From Parasphingorhabdus flavimaris (GTDB lineage: Bacteria > Pseudomonadota > Alphaproteobacteria > Sphingomonadales > Sphingomonadaceae), in the NCBI RefSeq assembly GCF_013371215.1, contig NZ_JABWMH010000001.1:496001-560000 (forward strand): a DNA stretch of 64,000 nucleotides, in the 5' to 3' direction. A program made the translations under genes and the position numbers. Position 1 is the stretch's first letter. The number at the start of each line of letters is the position of its first letter. This document shows, in pieces, positions 9,225 through 18,713 of this stretch. The notes under the pieces were generated by a model that was given only the letters and a program-made list of their open reading frames with translations, searched no databases and was not told the origin of the DNA.

Positions 9225-9833
9225 ATGCTGCCGTCGCTGCTCATTCTTGACGATTTTATTTCCGACCCCGTAGCGGCGCGCAACGCCGCTCTGGCTCTGG
9301 ATTATGATCCCGAAAACAAACAGGGCAATTACCCCGGCCATATCTCGACCAAGCCGCTGGATATCCAGGGGTTGAATGACCGGATATCATCCATCATCAA
9401 CGCATCGGTCAAGGCCGCGCCCAACACCAGCCATCTGCATTGTCGGGTGACGCTGAAAGGCGACAAGGGGCGCAGCGGCGTGCATATCGATCCGGCTTTC
9501 TATTCCGGAATACTCTATTTGTCGCTGCCCGAACATTGCAAGGGCGGGACCGACTTTTTCCGTCACAAGCGGACCGGTCTGGAGCGTGTTCCGACGGATA
9601 TGCAGGGAATAATGAAAGCCGGTTATTCCGACATAAATGCGCTGATCGAGGATGTGGTCAACAAGGACACCAATCATCCGGCAAAATGGACAAAGGTGAT
9701 GACCGTGCCGATGCGCTTCAATCGGCTGATCCTGTTCAGCCCGTGGATGTTTCACAACAGCGGGCCTGCGTTTGGCAAGACGCCGCAAGATGGCCGGTTG
9801 GTAAATCTGATGTTTTTTGCCAAAGATACATGA
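9225..9833 (+). CDS. DUF6445 family protein, 2OG-Fe(II)-oxygenase-like
   Basis: This 202-residue protein has a likely Fe/2-oxoglutarate layout. An HxD pair lies in RSGVHIDP (about residue 87), a distal His in WMFHNSGPAFG (near 180), and a downstream Arg in DGRLVNLMFF. This matches DUF6445, a cupin-like family that often sits beside tryptophan-halogenase genes; no such partner is visible here. A GTG three bases earlier (9222) is also possible. It precedes the MBL-fold lipoprotein by 37 bases. The substrate is unknown. Confidence 0.7.
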   Translation: MLPSLLILDDFISDPVAARNAALALDYDPENKQGNYPGHISTKPLDIQGLNDRISSIINASVKAAPNTSHLHCRVTLKGDKGRSGVHIDPAFYSGILYLSLPEHCKGGTDFFRHKRTGLERVPTDMQGIMKAGYSDINALIEDVVNKDTNHPAKWTKVMTVPMRFNRLILFSPWMFHNSGPAFGKTPQDGRLVNLMFFAKDT

Positions 9834-9870
9834 TCGGTTAAAAGCAATTTCGCCCCAAGGAGAATTTCCC

Positions 9871-10818
9871 ATGTACCGCACTCTCAAAACCTCATTCAGT
9901 CTCGCTTTGCTGGCGACCACATCGCTCGCCATGTCCGCTTGCTCCGAAAGCATAGCGCAAGAAACTGACCGCTTCGCCGCGGTGGAAATCAAGGCGGAGC
10001 CATTGGGCGAGGGTATCGCGGTGCTATTCGGGGCAGGGGGAAATATCGGGGTTTCCTATGGTCCGGACGGCACGGTGCTGATCGACGATCAATTCGCGCC
10101 GCTGACCCCCAAGATAGAAGCGGCAATCGCGGAGTTGGGCGCGGAGCCGGTCAAATATCTGATCAACACTCACTGGCATGGTGATCACAGCGGCGGAAAC
10201 GAGAATTTCGGCAAGGCCGGCGCTCTGATCATGGCCCATGACCATGTCCGCGAACGGATGCTCGGTATCCAGAAGTCGGGACGCGGCAATGATCCCGCTT
10301 CGCCTGCCGAAGCACTGCCCACCGTGACCTATCACGATGGCCTGAAGCTTCACCTCAATGGCGACGAAGTGCAGGTCAGGCACATGAAGCATGGCCACAC
10401 CGACGGCGACAGCATCATTTTCTGGAAAAAGGCCAATGTGCTGCACATGGGCGACTTGTTCTTCAACAAGATGAGTCTTCCCTTCATTGACCTGGGCAGC
10501 GGTGGTAATGTTCGCGGTGTGCTCGCAGCGGCCGAACAGGCACTCGCGATGGTCGATGACGAGACCAGGATCATTCCAGGTCACGGGCCAATGGCGACCA
10601 GGGCGGATCTGACAGCCTATCGCGACATGTTGAAGACGGTTATCGGCGCGGTGGAAAAGGCGCAGGGTGAAGGCAAGTCACTCGAAAAAGTGCAGGCGAT
10701 GAAACCGGCTGCGCAATGGGACAATAATCCGGATGCGTTTGTCGGGGGAGATGCCTTTGTCGAAGCGGTTTACAAAAGCCTGCAAAAGCCGGTGCACGCC
10801 GAAGAGCAGCCTCACTAG
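9871..10818 (+). CDS. MBL-fold metallo-hydrolase, lipoprotein
   Basis: The 315-residue product starts at 9871 behind a strong AAGGAG. It has a lipoprotein signal ending SAC (about residue 24) and a metallo-beta-lactamase fold. The zinc motif HTHWHGDHSGG sits near residue 100, with later ligands in KHGHTDGDS (near 174) and IIPGHGPM (near 232). It belongs to the broad MBL family of periplasmic hydrolases; HTHWHGDHSGG also occurs in quinoprotein relay proteins and B3-like enzymes. Resistance to beta-lactams cannot be concluded. Anchoring is probably in the periplasm. Confidence 0.85.
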   Translation: MYRTLKTSFSLALLATTSLAMSACSESIAQETDRFAAVEIKAEPLGEGIAVLFGAGGNIGVSYGPDGTVLIDDQFAPLTPKIEAAIAELGAEPVKYLINTHWHGDHSGGNENFGKAGALIMAHDHVRERMLGIQKSGRGNDPASPAEALPTVTYHDGLKLHLNGDEVQVRHMKHGHTDGDSIIFWKKANVLHMGDLFFNKMSLPFIDLGSGGNVRGVLAAAEQALAMVDDETRIIPGHGPMATRADLTAYRDMLKTVIGAVEKAQGEGKSLEKVQAMKPAAQWDNNPDAFVGGDAFVEAVYKSLQKPVHAEEQPH

Positions 10819-13170
10819 CTAGAGTGTCGCGTTGTCGATTTCGTCGCGCAAGGAGGCGATCAACGGGGCAACTTTTGTGAGACGGGGTTCCTCTTCGTCG
10901 ACGATCTGGTGGAAGATGGTTTTCTTGAAGCCCAGAATGGTCTCCTCACCAGGCCTTTTGGCAATGGGCAGGGTGGACAGCATGATGTCGATCATCCGGT
11001 CGGCGCCATGGAGGCGACCCCAGAGATAGTCATTTTCGCGGTAGCTGCGGCTGAAAAAGGCACCGAAATTGTTGAACTCGATGCCCTTTAGCGTCGCCGC
11101 TACGCCACCCTTGCGGATCGTCCTGGCATCTTCCGGCGAGATACGGTCAACCTTGATCGGATCGAATTCGTCGAGCCCTTCGCCCTGAAGCAGCGGCAGG
11201 GTTGCGATATCGTAGAAAGGAAAACCGAGGAAGGCGAGCAGCATTGACCGCTTTTCCGCCTTCGGGATCATCGCCAGTGCCGCCGCCAGTCTGGCATCGA
11301 CAATCGCGTCGGCAGCGGTGAGGTCCCGGGCCTTGGCCAGTGCTGTCAGCATCGCCCCGGGCCGGATCTCCGCCTGTTCGGCCAGAACGATAAAATCGTC
11401 GCCGAGATAATCGATGGTCTCGCGCTCGAGATAAAGCGAAAGGCAGTCATAGATGACATCATGCATGCCTTCCATGGCCTCGGAATCGGCGAGATTGGCA
11501 CGGTCGAGATCTTCTGCAAGCTGCCGCGCCATGAAGCGAAGTCGCCGCACCCGGAAACCCAGGTCATGCTGACGGAAAAACTCCGCTGCCAGCTTGGTCG
11601 GTCCGCCGCTCTTCTGTCCGACATTGTCGAGCCCGATACGGCGTATCTCGGCCCAGAGCGCATCGCGCAGACCGGGGTGGTTATGAGCATTGGGATCGGA
11701 TTTCGCCCGGCGCACGGTATGAGCAATATCCTCGATCACCGTCGCCAGCTTGAGGTGGCCATAGGCGCTGTAGGAAAAACCGGAGAGCTTGGCAGCCTTG
11801 TCCCGCGACTTGCGACGCCAGGCGGCCACCCGCGCGGCTGTCGGACGGTCGAGGAAAAAGGTCCGGCCGAACAGGCTTTCGACATGCTGCTCGACCTCGC
11901 CCCGCAAATTCTCGGTAATCAGACGCATCTGCGTGATCCGGTTGGATCGTCCGGCAATGGCGTTGAGATTGTCGCGGATCGGCTGTTCCCGCGGAATGTT
12001 CGAGATGGCGCCGAAGATCGTCGAGAAGAAGCCGGGCAGTGCTTCGTTCTCTGCCTCCTGCACGGCTTGCAGGCGCTGCATCGCGCGATCGCTTTTCGCC
12101 ACATCGAGATCGGGCCGTGGATCAATATAGACAAAGCGGCGATCGACCTCCCGCTTCGCAGGACGGTTCTTCAAGGCTTCGATCGCCTGCGCGAACGGCG
12201 CATTGGCGAGGACGGAGCCGTCGATCAATACTGTATCCTCTGCGGTTCCGGCGAGAAACTGGCTGGGCAAGATACGCTTCAGGAAGGCCGAACGTCCTTC
12301 CCAGACATAGCCGTGCTCTGCCAGAAGTCCGTCCAGCTCCCGCACCGTGAACGGAGGAAAAGCACCGGGAAAACTGGCGGTGGCGCGACCGGCAAAGGTC
12401 AGCGCTGCGGGGTCGGCAATCGCATCGTCTCGCTTACCTCTCGTAGAAAAGCCGATCGTGATGCGATGTTCCATCTCGAGCGCGTCCGGCGGGCTGTGGA
12501 GTTGCAGCTTTTCGGGATGGCCGACAAAATCTGTGACGGTCACAAACAGATCAAGCGGCTGGCCCGGAGGCAGCAGGCGCGGCCCGCGCTCGGTCGCCCG
12601 CACCGCCGCCAGCGCATCCCAGATCAGTCCGCTGAACACCTTGCCGCCAAAGGGCGGTGCGAACCAGCGCGCGCGGACGAAGCGCGAAAGCTTCATCTTG
12701 ACCTCTTCGCGCGCTTCCTTCGACACCGTCTGTTCGACCGCGCCGCCTTTGCGGCCCAGCGCCATCCACGCAATCGGTTCGGCCCAGAATTTGGAAAAAC
12801 GCGACAGCGGCCGTGCATCGGGGTCAAGCAATCTGTCGACATCGGCGGTGTCGAGCCACAAGTCGGTCAGCGGATCGAGCGACTGGCCGGACAATATCGC
12901 CTGCGACAGGAAAATGCCGTTGATCCCGCCAGCACTGGCACCGGAAATAATATCCGGCAGGATGCGCAGTCGCGTGCCCGTTTCCTGTTCGAGCCATTCC
13001 AATATGTCATAATAGATACCGCGGCTGCACTGGTCGACCCGCGCACCATCATGAAAATCCCGGCTCGCCTGCGCCAGTTTCCAGATTTCCTTGGTGATGC
13101 CGTGCATATAAATGGCCAGACTCACGCCGCCATAGCAGATCAAGGCAAGTCTGAGTTCTTTCTGCCGCAT
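10819..13170 (-). CDS. Patatin-like phospholipase with long C-terminal region (DUF3376 type)
   Basis: The 783-residue protein carries a patatin domain near its N-terminus: the oxyanion-hole segment YGGVSLAIYMHG (about residues 13-24), the nucleophile elbow GASAGG (about 71-76), and the catalytic Asp in IDGSVLANAPF (about 316-326). The remaining 400 or so residues are charged and helical, as in large actinobacterial and sphingomonad patatin-like proteins with DUF3376. Enzymes of this type deacylate lipids. No signal peptide is visible. It is transcribed alone and converges with the MBL gene, with adjacent stop codons. Confidence 0.88.
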   Translation of the reverse strand: MRQKELRLALICYGGVSLAIYMHGITKEIWKLAQASRDFHDGARVDQCSRGIYYDILEWLEQETGTRLRILPDIISGASAGGINGIFLSQAILSGQSLDPLTDLWLDTADVDRLLDPDARPLSRFSKFWAEPIAWMALGRKGGAVEQTVSKEAREEVKMKLSRFVRARWFAPPFGGKVFSGLIWDALAAVRATERGPRLLPPGQPLDLFVTVTDFVGHPEKLQLHSPPDALEMEHRITIGFSTRGKRDDAIADPAALTFAGRATASFPGAFPPFTVRELDGLLAEHGYVWEGRSAFLKRILPSQFLAGTAEDTVLIDGSVLANAPFAQAIEALKNRPAKREVDRRFVYIDPRPDLDVAKSDRAMQRLQAVQEAENEALPGFFSTIFGAISNIPREQPIRDNLNAIAGRSNRITQMRLITENLRGEVEQHVESLFGRTFFLDRPTAARVAAWRRKSRDKAAKLSGFSYSAYGHLKLATVIEDIAHTVRRAKSDPNAHNHPGLRDALWAEIRRIGLDNVGQKSGGPTKLAAEFFRQHDLGFRVRRLRFMARQLAEDLDRANLADSEAMEGMHDVIYDCLSLYLERETIDYLGDDFIVLAEQAEIRPGAMLTALAKARDLTAADAIVDARLAAALAMIPKAEKRSMLLAFLGFPFYDIATLPLLQGEGLDEFDPIKVDRISPEDARTIRKGGVAATLKGIEFNNFGAFFSRSYRENDYLWGRLHGADRMIDIMLSTLPIAKRPGEETILGFKKTIFHQIVDEEEPRLTKVAPLIASLRDEIDNATL

Positions 13171-13488
13171 GGTTTTTAACTACAGGATGGCGGGGAGGGT
13201 GCAAGCGTCAATGCACTGGCTGGGGATTCCGGGGTACAGATGTTGCTTCCACTTTGTCGCAGTGCTGCTGAAAATCCCCTTTGCTGCATCAGCCTCGCAC
13301 AGCCAAGTCCCTGCCAAGAACCGAGCGCGGTCTTGTCCCATCCGCACAATGGATAATGATCATGTTTCGAAGCGGTCTCCTCTGGCGCAATCCATTCTCG
13401 GCCCAAGGGGACGTGAGCCGGGTGGCCCGTCTGGAATTTTTGATTCAAAAGCACTGGCGTTCTTTCTTTGTTCTGATAGACAAGCCCC
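13171..13488. other. Divergent intergenic region before radA
   Basis: These 318 bases separate the patatin gene (minus) from radA (plus) and must hold promoters for both. No conserved motif, terminator or small gene was recognised; the short frames found here are overlaps without support. Confidence 0.4.
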
Positions 13489-14853
13489 ATGGCCAAACCG
13501 AAGAAAAAATATGTCTGTCAGAATTGCGGCTCGATCGCGCATCGCTGGGAAGGGCAATGCGGCGATTGCAGCGAGTGGAACACGCTGGTCGAGGAAGCGG
13601 GCGAAACGGTATTTGCGTCCAAGCATAATCTGCAGAGCGGCGGGCGCGAGGTGCGGCTGGTCGGGCTGGACAGCGAGATCGCGCTGCCGGACCGCAAAAA
13701 GACCGGTATCGACGAATTTGACCGCGCCGTCGGCGGTGGACTGGTGGCTGGTTCTGCCACGTTGATGGGCGGCGATCCGGGGATCGGCAAGTCGACGCTG
13801 CTCCTGCAGGTTTCTGCGCGACTGGCCGAGGCAGGACTTTCGGTAGCCTATATCTCGGGCGAGGAAGCGGCTGATCAGGTGCGATTGCGGGCGCGACGGC
13901 TGGGATTGGGCAAGGCCCCAGTCAAGCTGGCATCCGCGACTTCGGTGCGCGATATCCTGACCACGCTGGGACGCGATGCGCCGGATTTCGTCGTGATCGA
14001 TTCGATCCAGACGATGCACAGCGATCTGATCGAGGGCGCGCCGGGAACGGTTAGCCAGGTCCGGGCCTCGGCGCAGGAAATCATAAAATTCGCCAAGGAA
14101 CATGGCACGATGGTGATGCTCGTCGGTCATGTCACCAAGGACGGCAATATCGCCGGCCCGCGCGTGCTCGAACATATGGTCGACACGGTGATGAGCTTCG
14201 AGGGCGAGCGCAGCCATCAATATCGCATCCTTCGCTCGATCAAGAACCGCTTTGGCGGCACCGACGAAATCGGCGTTTTCGCGATGGAAGAAAAAGGTCT
14301 CACCGAAGTGGCCAATCCCTCCGCCCTGTTCCTGACCGACCGCAGCGAGGAAGTCACCGGAGCAACGGTCTTCCCGGCGATGGAAGGCACAAGGCCGGTT
14401 CTGGTCGAAATTCAGGCGCTCACCGTGCGGCTGGCAAGTGGCGCCACCCCGCGGCGGTCCGTGGTCGGATGGGACAGTTCACGGCTGGCAATGATCCTGG
14501 CGGTGCTGGAAGCGCGCTGCGGGCTCAGCTTCTCTGGCGCGGAGGTCTATCTCAATGTCGCCGGCGGCTATCGTCTTACCGACCCCGCCGCCGATCTGGC
14601 CGTAGCAGCGGCGCTGATCTCCGCCCATGCCGAACGGCCGATGCCCAGCGACGCCGTGATATTCGGGGAAATTGCGCTGTCCGGGGAAATCCGGCCGGTC
14701 TCGCGCACACCGCTGCGCCTGAAGGAAGCCTCCAAGCTGGGCTTCGACCGCGCGCTGATACCGGCGTCCGGCGAAAAAAGCAGCGACACGATGAAGAAAC
14801 TGCAATTTGCCAAACTCGCCAATCTCGTTGACCATATGCTTGCTCGTGACTAG
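13489..14853 (+). CDS. radA: DNA repair protein RadA
   Basis: The 454-residue protein has the complete RadA layout. An N-terminal zinc finger (CQNCGSIAHRWEGQCGDC, residues 8-25) is followed by a RecA-like ATPase with Walker A GGDPGIGKSTLLLQ (about 92-105), the RadA-specific KNRFG motif (SIKNRFGGTDEIG, near 250), and a C-terminal Lon-like domain. RadA promotes branch migration during recombinational repair. Length is typical. Ten bases separate it from cvpA, suggesting co-transcription. Confidence 0.96.
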   Translation: MAKPKKKYVCQNCGSIAHRWEGQCGDCSEWNTLVEEAGETVFASKHNLQSGGREVRLVGLDSEIALPDRKKTGIDEFDRAVGGGLVAGSATLMGGDPGIGKSTLLLQVSARLAEAGLSVAYISGEEAADQVRLRARRLGLGKAPVKLASATSVRDILTTLGRDAPDFVVIDSIQTMHSDLIEGAPGTVSQVRASAQEIIKFAKEHGTMVMLVGHVTKDGNIAGPRVLEHMVDTVMSFEGERSHQYRILRSIKNRFGGTDEIGVFAMEEKGLTEVANPSALFLTDRSEEVTGATVFPAMEGTRPVLVEIQALTVRLASGATPRRSVVGWDSSRLAMILAVLEARCGLSFSGAEVYLNVAGGYRLTDPAADLAVAAALISAHAERPMPSDAVIFGEIALSGEIRPVSRTPLRLKEASKLGFDRALIPASGEKSSDTMKKLQFAKLANLVDHMLARD

Positions 14854-14862
14854 CTAGAGCCC

Positions 14863-15387
14863 ATGACGGGTTTAGATATTTTTGTGCTCATTTTAATGGG
14901 CGGTGCTGCGGTCCTTGGCTTTCTCAGAGGCTTTGTTCAGGAAGCGCTTTCGCTGGGCGCCTGGATATTGGTCGTTATCGGTGTTCGGACGCTGCACGCT
15001 CCGATCAGTGACCGCCTGATCGAGCCGGTCGGGAGCGAAAGCGGCGCATCGGTGCTCGCTTTCGCATCGATAGCCATAGTGACCTATGCGCTGGGACGTT
15101 GGATCGCCAGATCAATCGGCGCCAGATCGCGCAAATCCATGCTTGGTCCGATCGACCGGGTGCTCGGTTTCGGTTTCGGGATGGTCAAGGGGCTGATTGG
15201 CGCGACCTTGCTCTATCTGATGGTGGTTCTGGTTTATGACAGCCTCTATGGTGCTGAAACCGCGAGACCGGAATGGCTTGAAGAATCGCGTACCTATCCG
15301 CTGCTCAACGCCAGTGGAAATGCAATGATCGACTTCGTCAAGGATCCGGGGCTGGCAATCGACGAGGCTGCGGAGGCCGGAGAATGA
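14863..15387 (+). CDS. cvpA: CvpA family membrane protein
   Basis: This 174-residue inner-membrane protein has four predicted segments, starting LDIFVLILMGGAAVLGFLRG and EALSLGAWILVVIGV, typical of CvpA. In Escherichia coli the family was named for colicin V production and is linked to envelope homeostasis. The gene begins 9 bases after radA and overlaps the next gene by four bases (ATGA), so radA-cvpA-scaffold forms an operon. Confidence 0.85.
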   Translation: MTGLDIFVLILMGGAAVLGFLRGFVQEALSLGAWILVVIGVRTLHAPISDRLIEPVGSESGASVLAFASIAIVTYALGRWIARSIGARSRKSMLGPIDRVLGFGFGMVKGLIGATLLYLMVVLVYDSLYGAETARPEWLEESRTYPLLNASGNAMIDFVKDPGLAIDEAAEAGE

Positions 15388-15821
15388 GCGAGCCTCTCTA
15401 TACGCGTGACATATTGCGTCTCGCGGTCTCGATTCCGCATCAGCAACGACTTGAGCATCCGGACGGCAGCGCCGAGCAGCGGTCCAGGACTTGCGGCAGC
15501 GTGGTCACAGCCGATGTGGTTATCGCAGACGACGAGACGCTCGAACTTTTGGGTCTGACGATAAATGCCTGCGCGCTGGGTCAGGCCTCGGCAGCCATAT
15601 TGGGCGCTGAAGCAATCGGCCGGACGGTAGGCGACATTGTTCGCGCTCGTTCCGGACTCGCAGATTTCTTCGAGGGAAAAGCCGATTTCCCGGGAGATTG
15701 GCAAAATATGGATAAACTGGCCGTTGCCAAAGACCATCGGGGCCGCCATGGCGCCATCCTGCTTCCTTATGACGCGCTGATCGCGGCCTTTGCAGATGCC
15801 GCCAAACGAAAGGCTGCCTGA
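15384..15821 (+). CDS. IscU/NifU-like iron-sulfur cluster scaffold protein
   Basis: The 145-residue protein resembles the IscU/NifU N-terminal domain, with a first Cys in RTCGSVVTADVVI (near residue 37) and a second in INACALGQASAAILGAEA (near 66). This matches the family's CGD and CAISxAS patterns, though the third Cys typical of IscU is not evident in the C-terminal part. It may assemble Fe-S clusters or be a degenerate relative. The start overlaps cvpA by four bases, and the antiporter gene follows after 3 bases. Confidence 0.7.
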   Translation: MSEPLYTRDILRLAVSIPHQQRLEHPDGSAEQRSRTCGSVVTADVVIADDETLELLGLTINACALGQASAAILGAEAIGRTVGDIVRARSGLADFFEGKADFPGDWQNMDKLAVAKDHRGRHGAILLPYDALIAAFADAAKRKAA

Positions 15822-15824
15822 ATC

Positions 15825-17591
15825 ATGGAAACAGAAACCCACATGGCCGATTTGCTGCTGGGCGGTTTCGTCATGCTCGGTGCGGCGCTGGTCATGGTGC
15901 TTGTTTTTCGCCGCTTCGGCATCGGTGCGGTACTCGGTTATCTGATCGCCGGCATATTGATCGGCCCGCAAGGGTTCGAGTTGATCAGCAACGCCGAAAC
16001 GATCCTTGAATTTTCTGAAATCGGGATCATCCTTCTGCTTTTCATCGTCGGACTGGAACTGGCACCGGCGCGGCTGATGCGCTTGCGCCAGGCGATATTC
16101 GGACTTGGAATGAGCCAGGTCGTATTGTGCGGGATCGCGCTGTTCCTGCTGATCATGGCAACAACCAACTTCACGCTTGCCGCTTCAATTGCGATTGGCT
16201 TGCCATTGGCGCTTTCGTCGACGGCGCAGGTTCTTCCGATGCTGCAATCCTCCGGCCGGCTGAATACACCTACAGGGGAGAAGAGCTTCTCAATCCTGTT
16301 GTTCCAGGATTTATCCATCATCCCTCTGCTGACGATAATCGCTGCGCTATCGCGGGCGCCACAGGAGGATGGGGGGCAATCGGGGTGGCTGACCGCGGTT
16401 TATGCCGTTTTGGCCATCGGCGGTCTCATCCTGGCCGGCAAATATCTGCTCCAGCCCCTGCTGAAAGTGATCGGCAGAATTGCCGAACGAGAGCTGTTCA
16501 TCGTTGCGGGGCTTGTGGCCGTATTCGGCAGCGCCGCGTTGATGGAGTTTATCGGACTGTCGCCAGCTCTGGGCGCCTTTCTTGCCGGTGTCATGCTGGC
16601 CAACTCTCCTTATCGGCACGAGCTGGAAGCGGATATCGATCCGTTCCGGTCGTTGTTGCTCGGTTTCTTCTTTCTAGCGGTCGGCATGATGCTGGACCTC
16701 GACGTCGTGATGGAGAATCCGCTGTTCATAATAGGCGCGGCTATTGCCCTGGTGACGGTCAAAATCGCGATCATTTTCGGGCTTGGCAAACTTTTCGGGA
16801 TGGATACCAACCCGGCCCTGGCGATGGGGATGTTGCTGAGCCAAGGCGGAGAATTCGGTTTTGTGCTATTCTCCGAAGCCGAAAAAGCGCTCTTGATCGA
16901 ACCCGAAGCGAGCAGTCTGTTCGGTGCGATCATTACAATCTCGATGGCGACCACGCCGTTTTTGATGCTGTTGGCGCGAAGGTTTAGCAACACTGCGAGC
17001 GCATCGTCAGCGGATCTTGATGATCCGGGCAATGCAGACCGCGCATCGGTGATTGTCGTCGGGCAGGGGCGCTTTGGCCAGACAGTCTCGCAGGTACTCA
17101 TGGCTGCCAAAATCCCGCTGACGCTAATCGACATCAAGCCGGAACAAATTGACGTTCACCAGCAATTCGGGGCCAAGGTTTTCTACGGCGACGGCACGCG
17201 GGTGGATCTGTTGCGCCGGGCAGGAGCCCATGAAGCGGACGCTATTGTTTTCTGTATGGACGACAAGGAATTCGGTTCAGAACAGGTGCGCGCGATCATC
17301 CAGTCTTTCCCCGAGACCAAGATTTTCGTCCGGGTCTATGACCGCCGTCAGTTGATTGCGCTCAAGGGGCTCGGGATTGCCGGGATGAAACGGGAAATGT
17401 TTGAATCAGCGGTCCATCTTGCGCGGCAGACCATGTTTGCGATCGATTTGGACAGCAGTCTGATCGAAGAGGTGGACGAGGAATTTCGTCAGCGCGATTG
17501 TGACCGGCTGGAAGCGCAATTGAAATCCGGAGGCGACATGCTCGCCGGTGCCGAACTCAGATTTGAAAACAACCCTGCCAAGAAATTCTGA
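15825..17591 (+). CDS. Kef-type CPA2 cation:proton antiporter with RCK domain
   Basis: The 588-residue protein has about twelve membrane segments (residues 10-385) containing the CPA2 signature, for example GVMLANSPYRHELEADIDPF. A cytosolic TrkA-N/RCK domain follows (from about residue 405: VIVVGQGRFGQTVSQVL) with a Rossmann GxGxxG. Such proteins exchange K+ or Na+ for protons, often under nucleotide or glutathione control. The ATG at 15825 gives METETHMADLL; a second ATG at 15843 is possible. It is the last gene of the radA run and converges with aroB. Confidence 0.9.
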   Translation: METETHMADLLLGGFVMLGAALVMVLVFRRFGIGAVLGYLIAGILIGPQGFELISNAETILEFSEIGIILLLFIVGLELAPARLMRLRQAIFGLGMSQVVLCGIALFLLIMATTNFTLAASIAIGLPLALSSTAQVLPMLQSSGRLNTPTGEKSFSILLFQDLSIIPLLTIIAALSRAPQEDGGQSGWLTAVYAVLAIGGLILAGKYLLQPLLKVIGRIAERELFIVAGLVAVFGSAALMEFIGLSPALGAFLAGVMLANSPYRHELEADIDPFRSLLLGFFFLAVGMMLDLDVVMENPLFIIGAAIALVTVKIAIIFGLGKLFGMDTNPALAMGMLLSQGGEFGFVLFSEAEKALLIEPEASSLFGAIITISMATTPFLMLLARRFSNTASASSADLDDPGNADRASVIVVGQGRFGQTVSQVLMAAKIPLTLIDIKPEQIDVHQQFGAKVFYGDGTRVDLLRRAGAHEADAIVFCMDDKEFGSEQVRAIIQSFPETKIFVRVYDRRQLIALKGLGIAGMKREMFESAVHLARQTMFAIDLDSSLIEEVDEEFRQRDCDRLEAQLKSGGDMLAGAELRFENNPAKKF

Positions 17592-17612
17592 CCTTCCCTT
17601 TGCAGGGCTTGG

Positions 17613-18713
17613 TCAGTCTGAATCTTCCAAGAACGCCGCAACATCCTGCAAATCAACGTCGTTAGCGAGATATGATTGGCCGATTCCCTTGGCAAGCAGG
17701 AAGGGCAGGGTGCCGCCGCTCATTTTCTTGTCGTGCATCATGTGGTCGACCAGTCTTTGTCCCGGTGCCCGTACCGATGCGGTCTCCAGGCTATAGGGCA
17801 GGCCGACTGATTTCAGATGCGCAGCGACGCGTTCGGCATCGGCAGCGTCGCAATGGCCGCGTCTTACAGAATAGGCAAAGGCAAGCGCCATCCCGGCCGC
17901 CACAGCTTCACCGTGCACGAGCTTGTCCGAAAAGCCTGTTTCGGCTTCGAGCGCGTGACCAAAAGTATGCCCGAGATTGAGCAGGGCACGGCGCCCGCTG
18001 AGCTCTTTCTCGTCCTCCGCGACGATCAGCGCCTTGGCACGCACGCTGTGGATGATCGCTTCGCTGAGCGCCTCTGGATCGCGGTTCAGCAGTTTGCCGC
18101 TATTGGCTTCACACCAGGTGAAGAAGTTCGCGTCATTGATCAATCCATATTTGACCACCTCGGCATAGCCGGCCCGCAATTCCCGGTCGGGCAGGCTGTT
18201 CAGGACCAGGGGGTCGATCAGCACAAATCGCGGCTGATAAAATTGTCCGATCAGGTTCTTTCCGGCGGTGCTGTTGATCGCGGTCTTGCCGCCGACGCTG
18301 CTGTCGACCTGGGCAAGCAGACTGGTGGGTATCTGGACAAATCCGCAACCCCGCTTGACGATCGATGCGGCAAATCCGGTCAGATCGCCGGTGACGCCGC
18401 CACCGAGCGCTACCAGTGTATCGGATCGCTCGACGCCTTGCGCGAGCAACCAGTCGGTAACGTCTTCCAGCTGGCGCCAGCTCTTGCTCGTCTCACCCGC
18501 AGGGAGGATTTTTACGACGGGTTCAATCCCGCTTCCGGCAAGGGCTTGCTGTAATTTGGGCAATATTTGCGGACCGACATTTTCATCCGTCAGGATGAAT
18601 AGCCGCCGGTTGTTGGCGAATTTTTCGAGATATGTTGCTGCCTGCTCCAGTGCATCGGGCTGGACCAAGATCGGGTAGCTATGATCGTCTAGTTCAACGG
18701 TAATTTGGGTCAA
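17613..18713 (-). CDS. aroB: 3-dehydroquinate synthase
   Basis: The 366-residue AroB converts DAHP to 3-dehydroquinate in the shikimate pathway, using NAD+ and a divalent metal. Visible signatures are the glycine-rich nucleotide site LGGGVTGDLTGFAAS (about 104-118), QIPTSLLAQVDSSVGGKTAIN (about 126-146), and the metal-binding His in NLGHTFGHALEAETGF (about 248-263). Its ATG overlaps the aroK stop by four bases, so the pair is translationally coupled. Confidence 0.96.
   Translation of the reverse strand: MTQITVELDDHSYPILVQPDALEQAATYLEKFANNRRLFILTDENVGPQILPKLQQALAGSGIEPVVKILPAGETSKSWRQLEDVTDWLLAQGVERSDTLVALGGGVTGDLTGFAASIVKRGCGFVQIPTSLLAQVDSSVGGKTAINSTAGKNLIGQFYQPRFVLIDPLVLNSLPDRELRAGYAEVVKYGLINDANFFTWCEANSGKLLNRDPEALSEAIIHSVRAKALIVAEDEKELSGRRALLNLGHTFGHALEAETGFSDKLVHGEAVAAGMALAFAYSVRRGHCDAADAERVAAHLKSVGLPYSLETASVRAPGQRLVDHMMHDKKMSGGTLPFLLAKGIGQSYLANDVDLQDVAAFLEDSD

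Noticed and set aside
9871-10818. True beta-lactamase
   Set aside because: The MBL motif is shared by many hydrolases; nothing specific to beta-lactam binding was seen.
11461-13179. 572-residue plus-strand frame opposite the patatin gene
   Set aside because: No motif, unlikely composition, and full overlap with a gene that has the complete patatin signatures.
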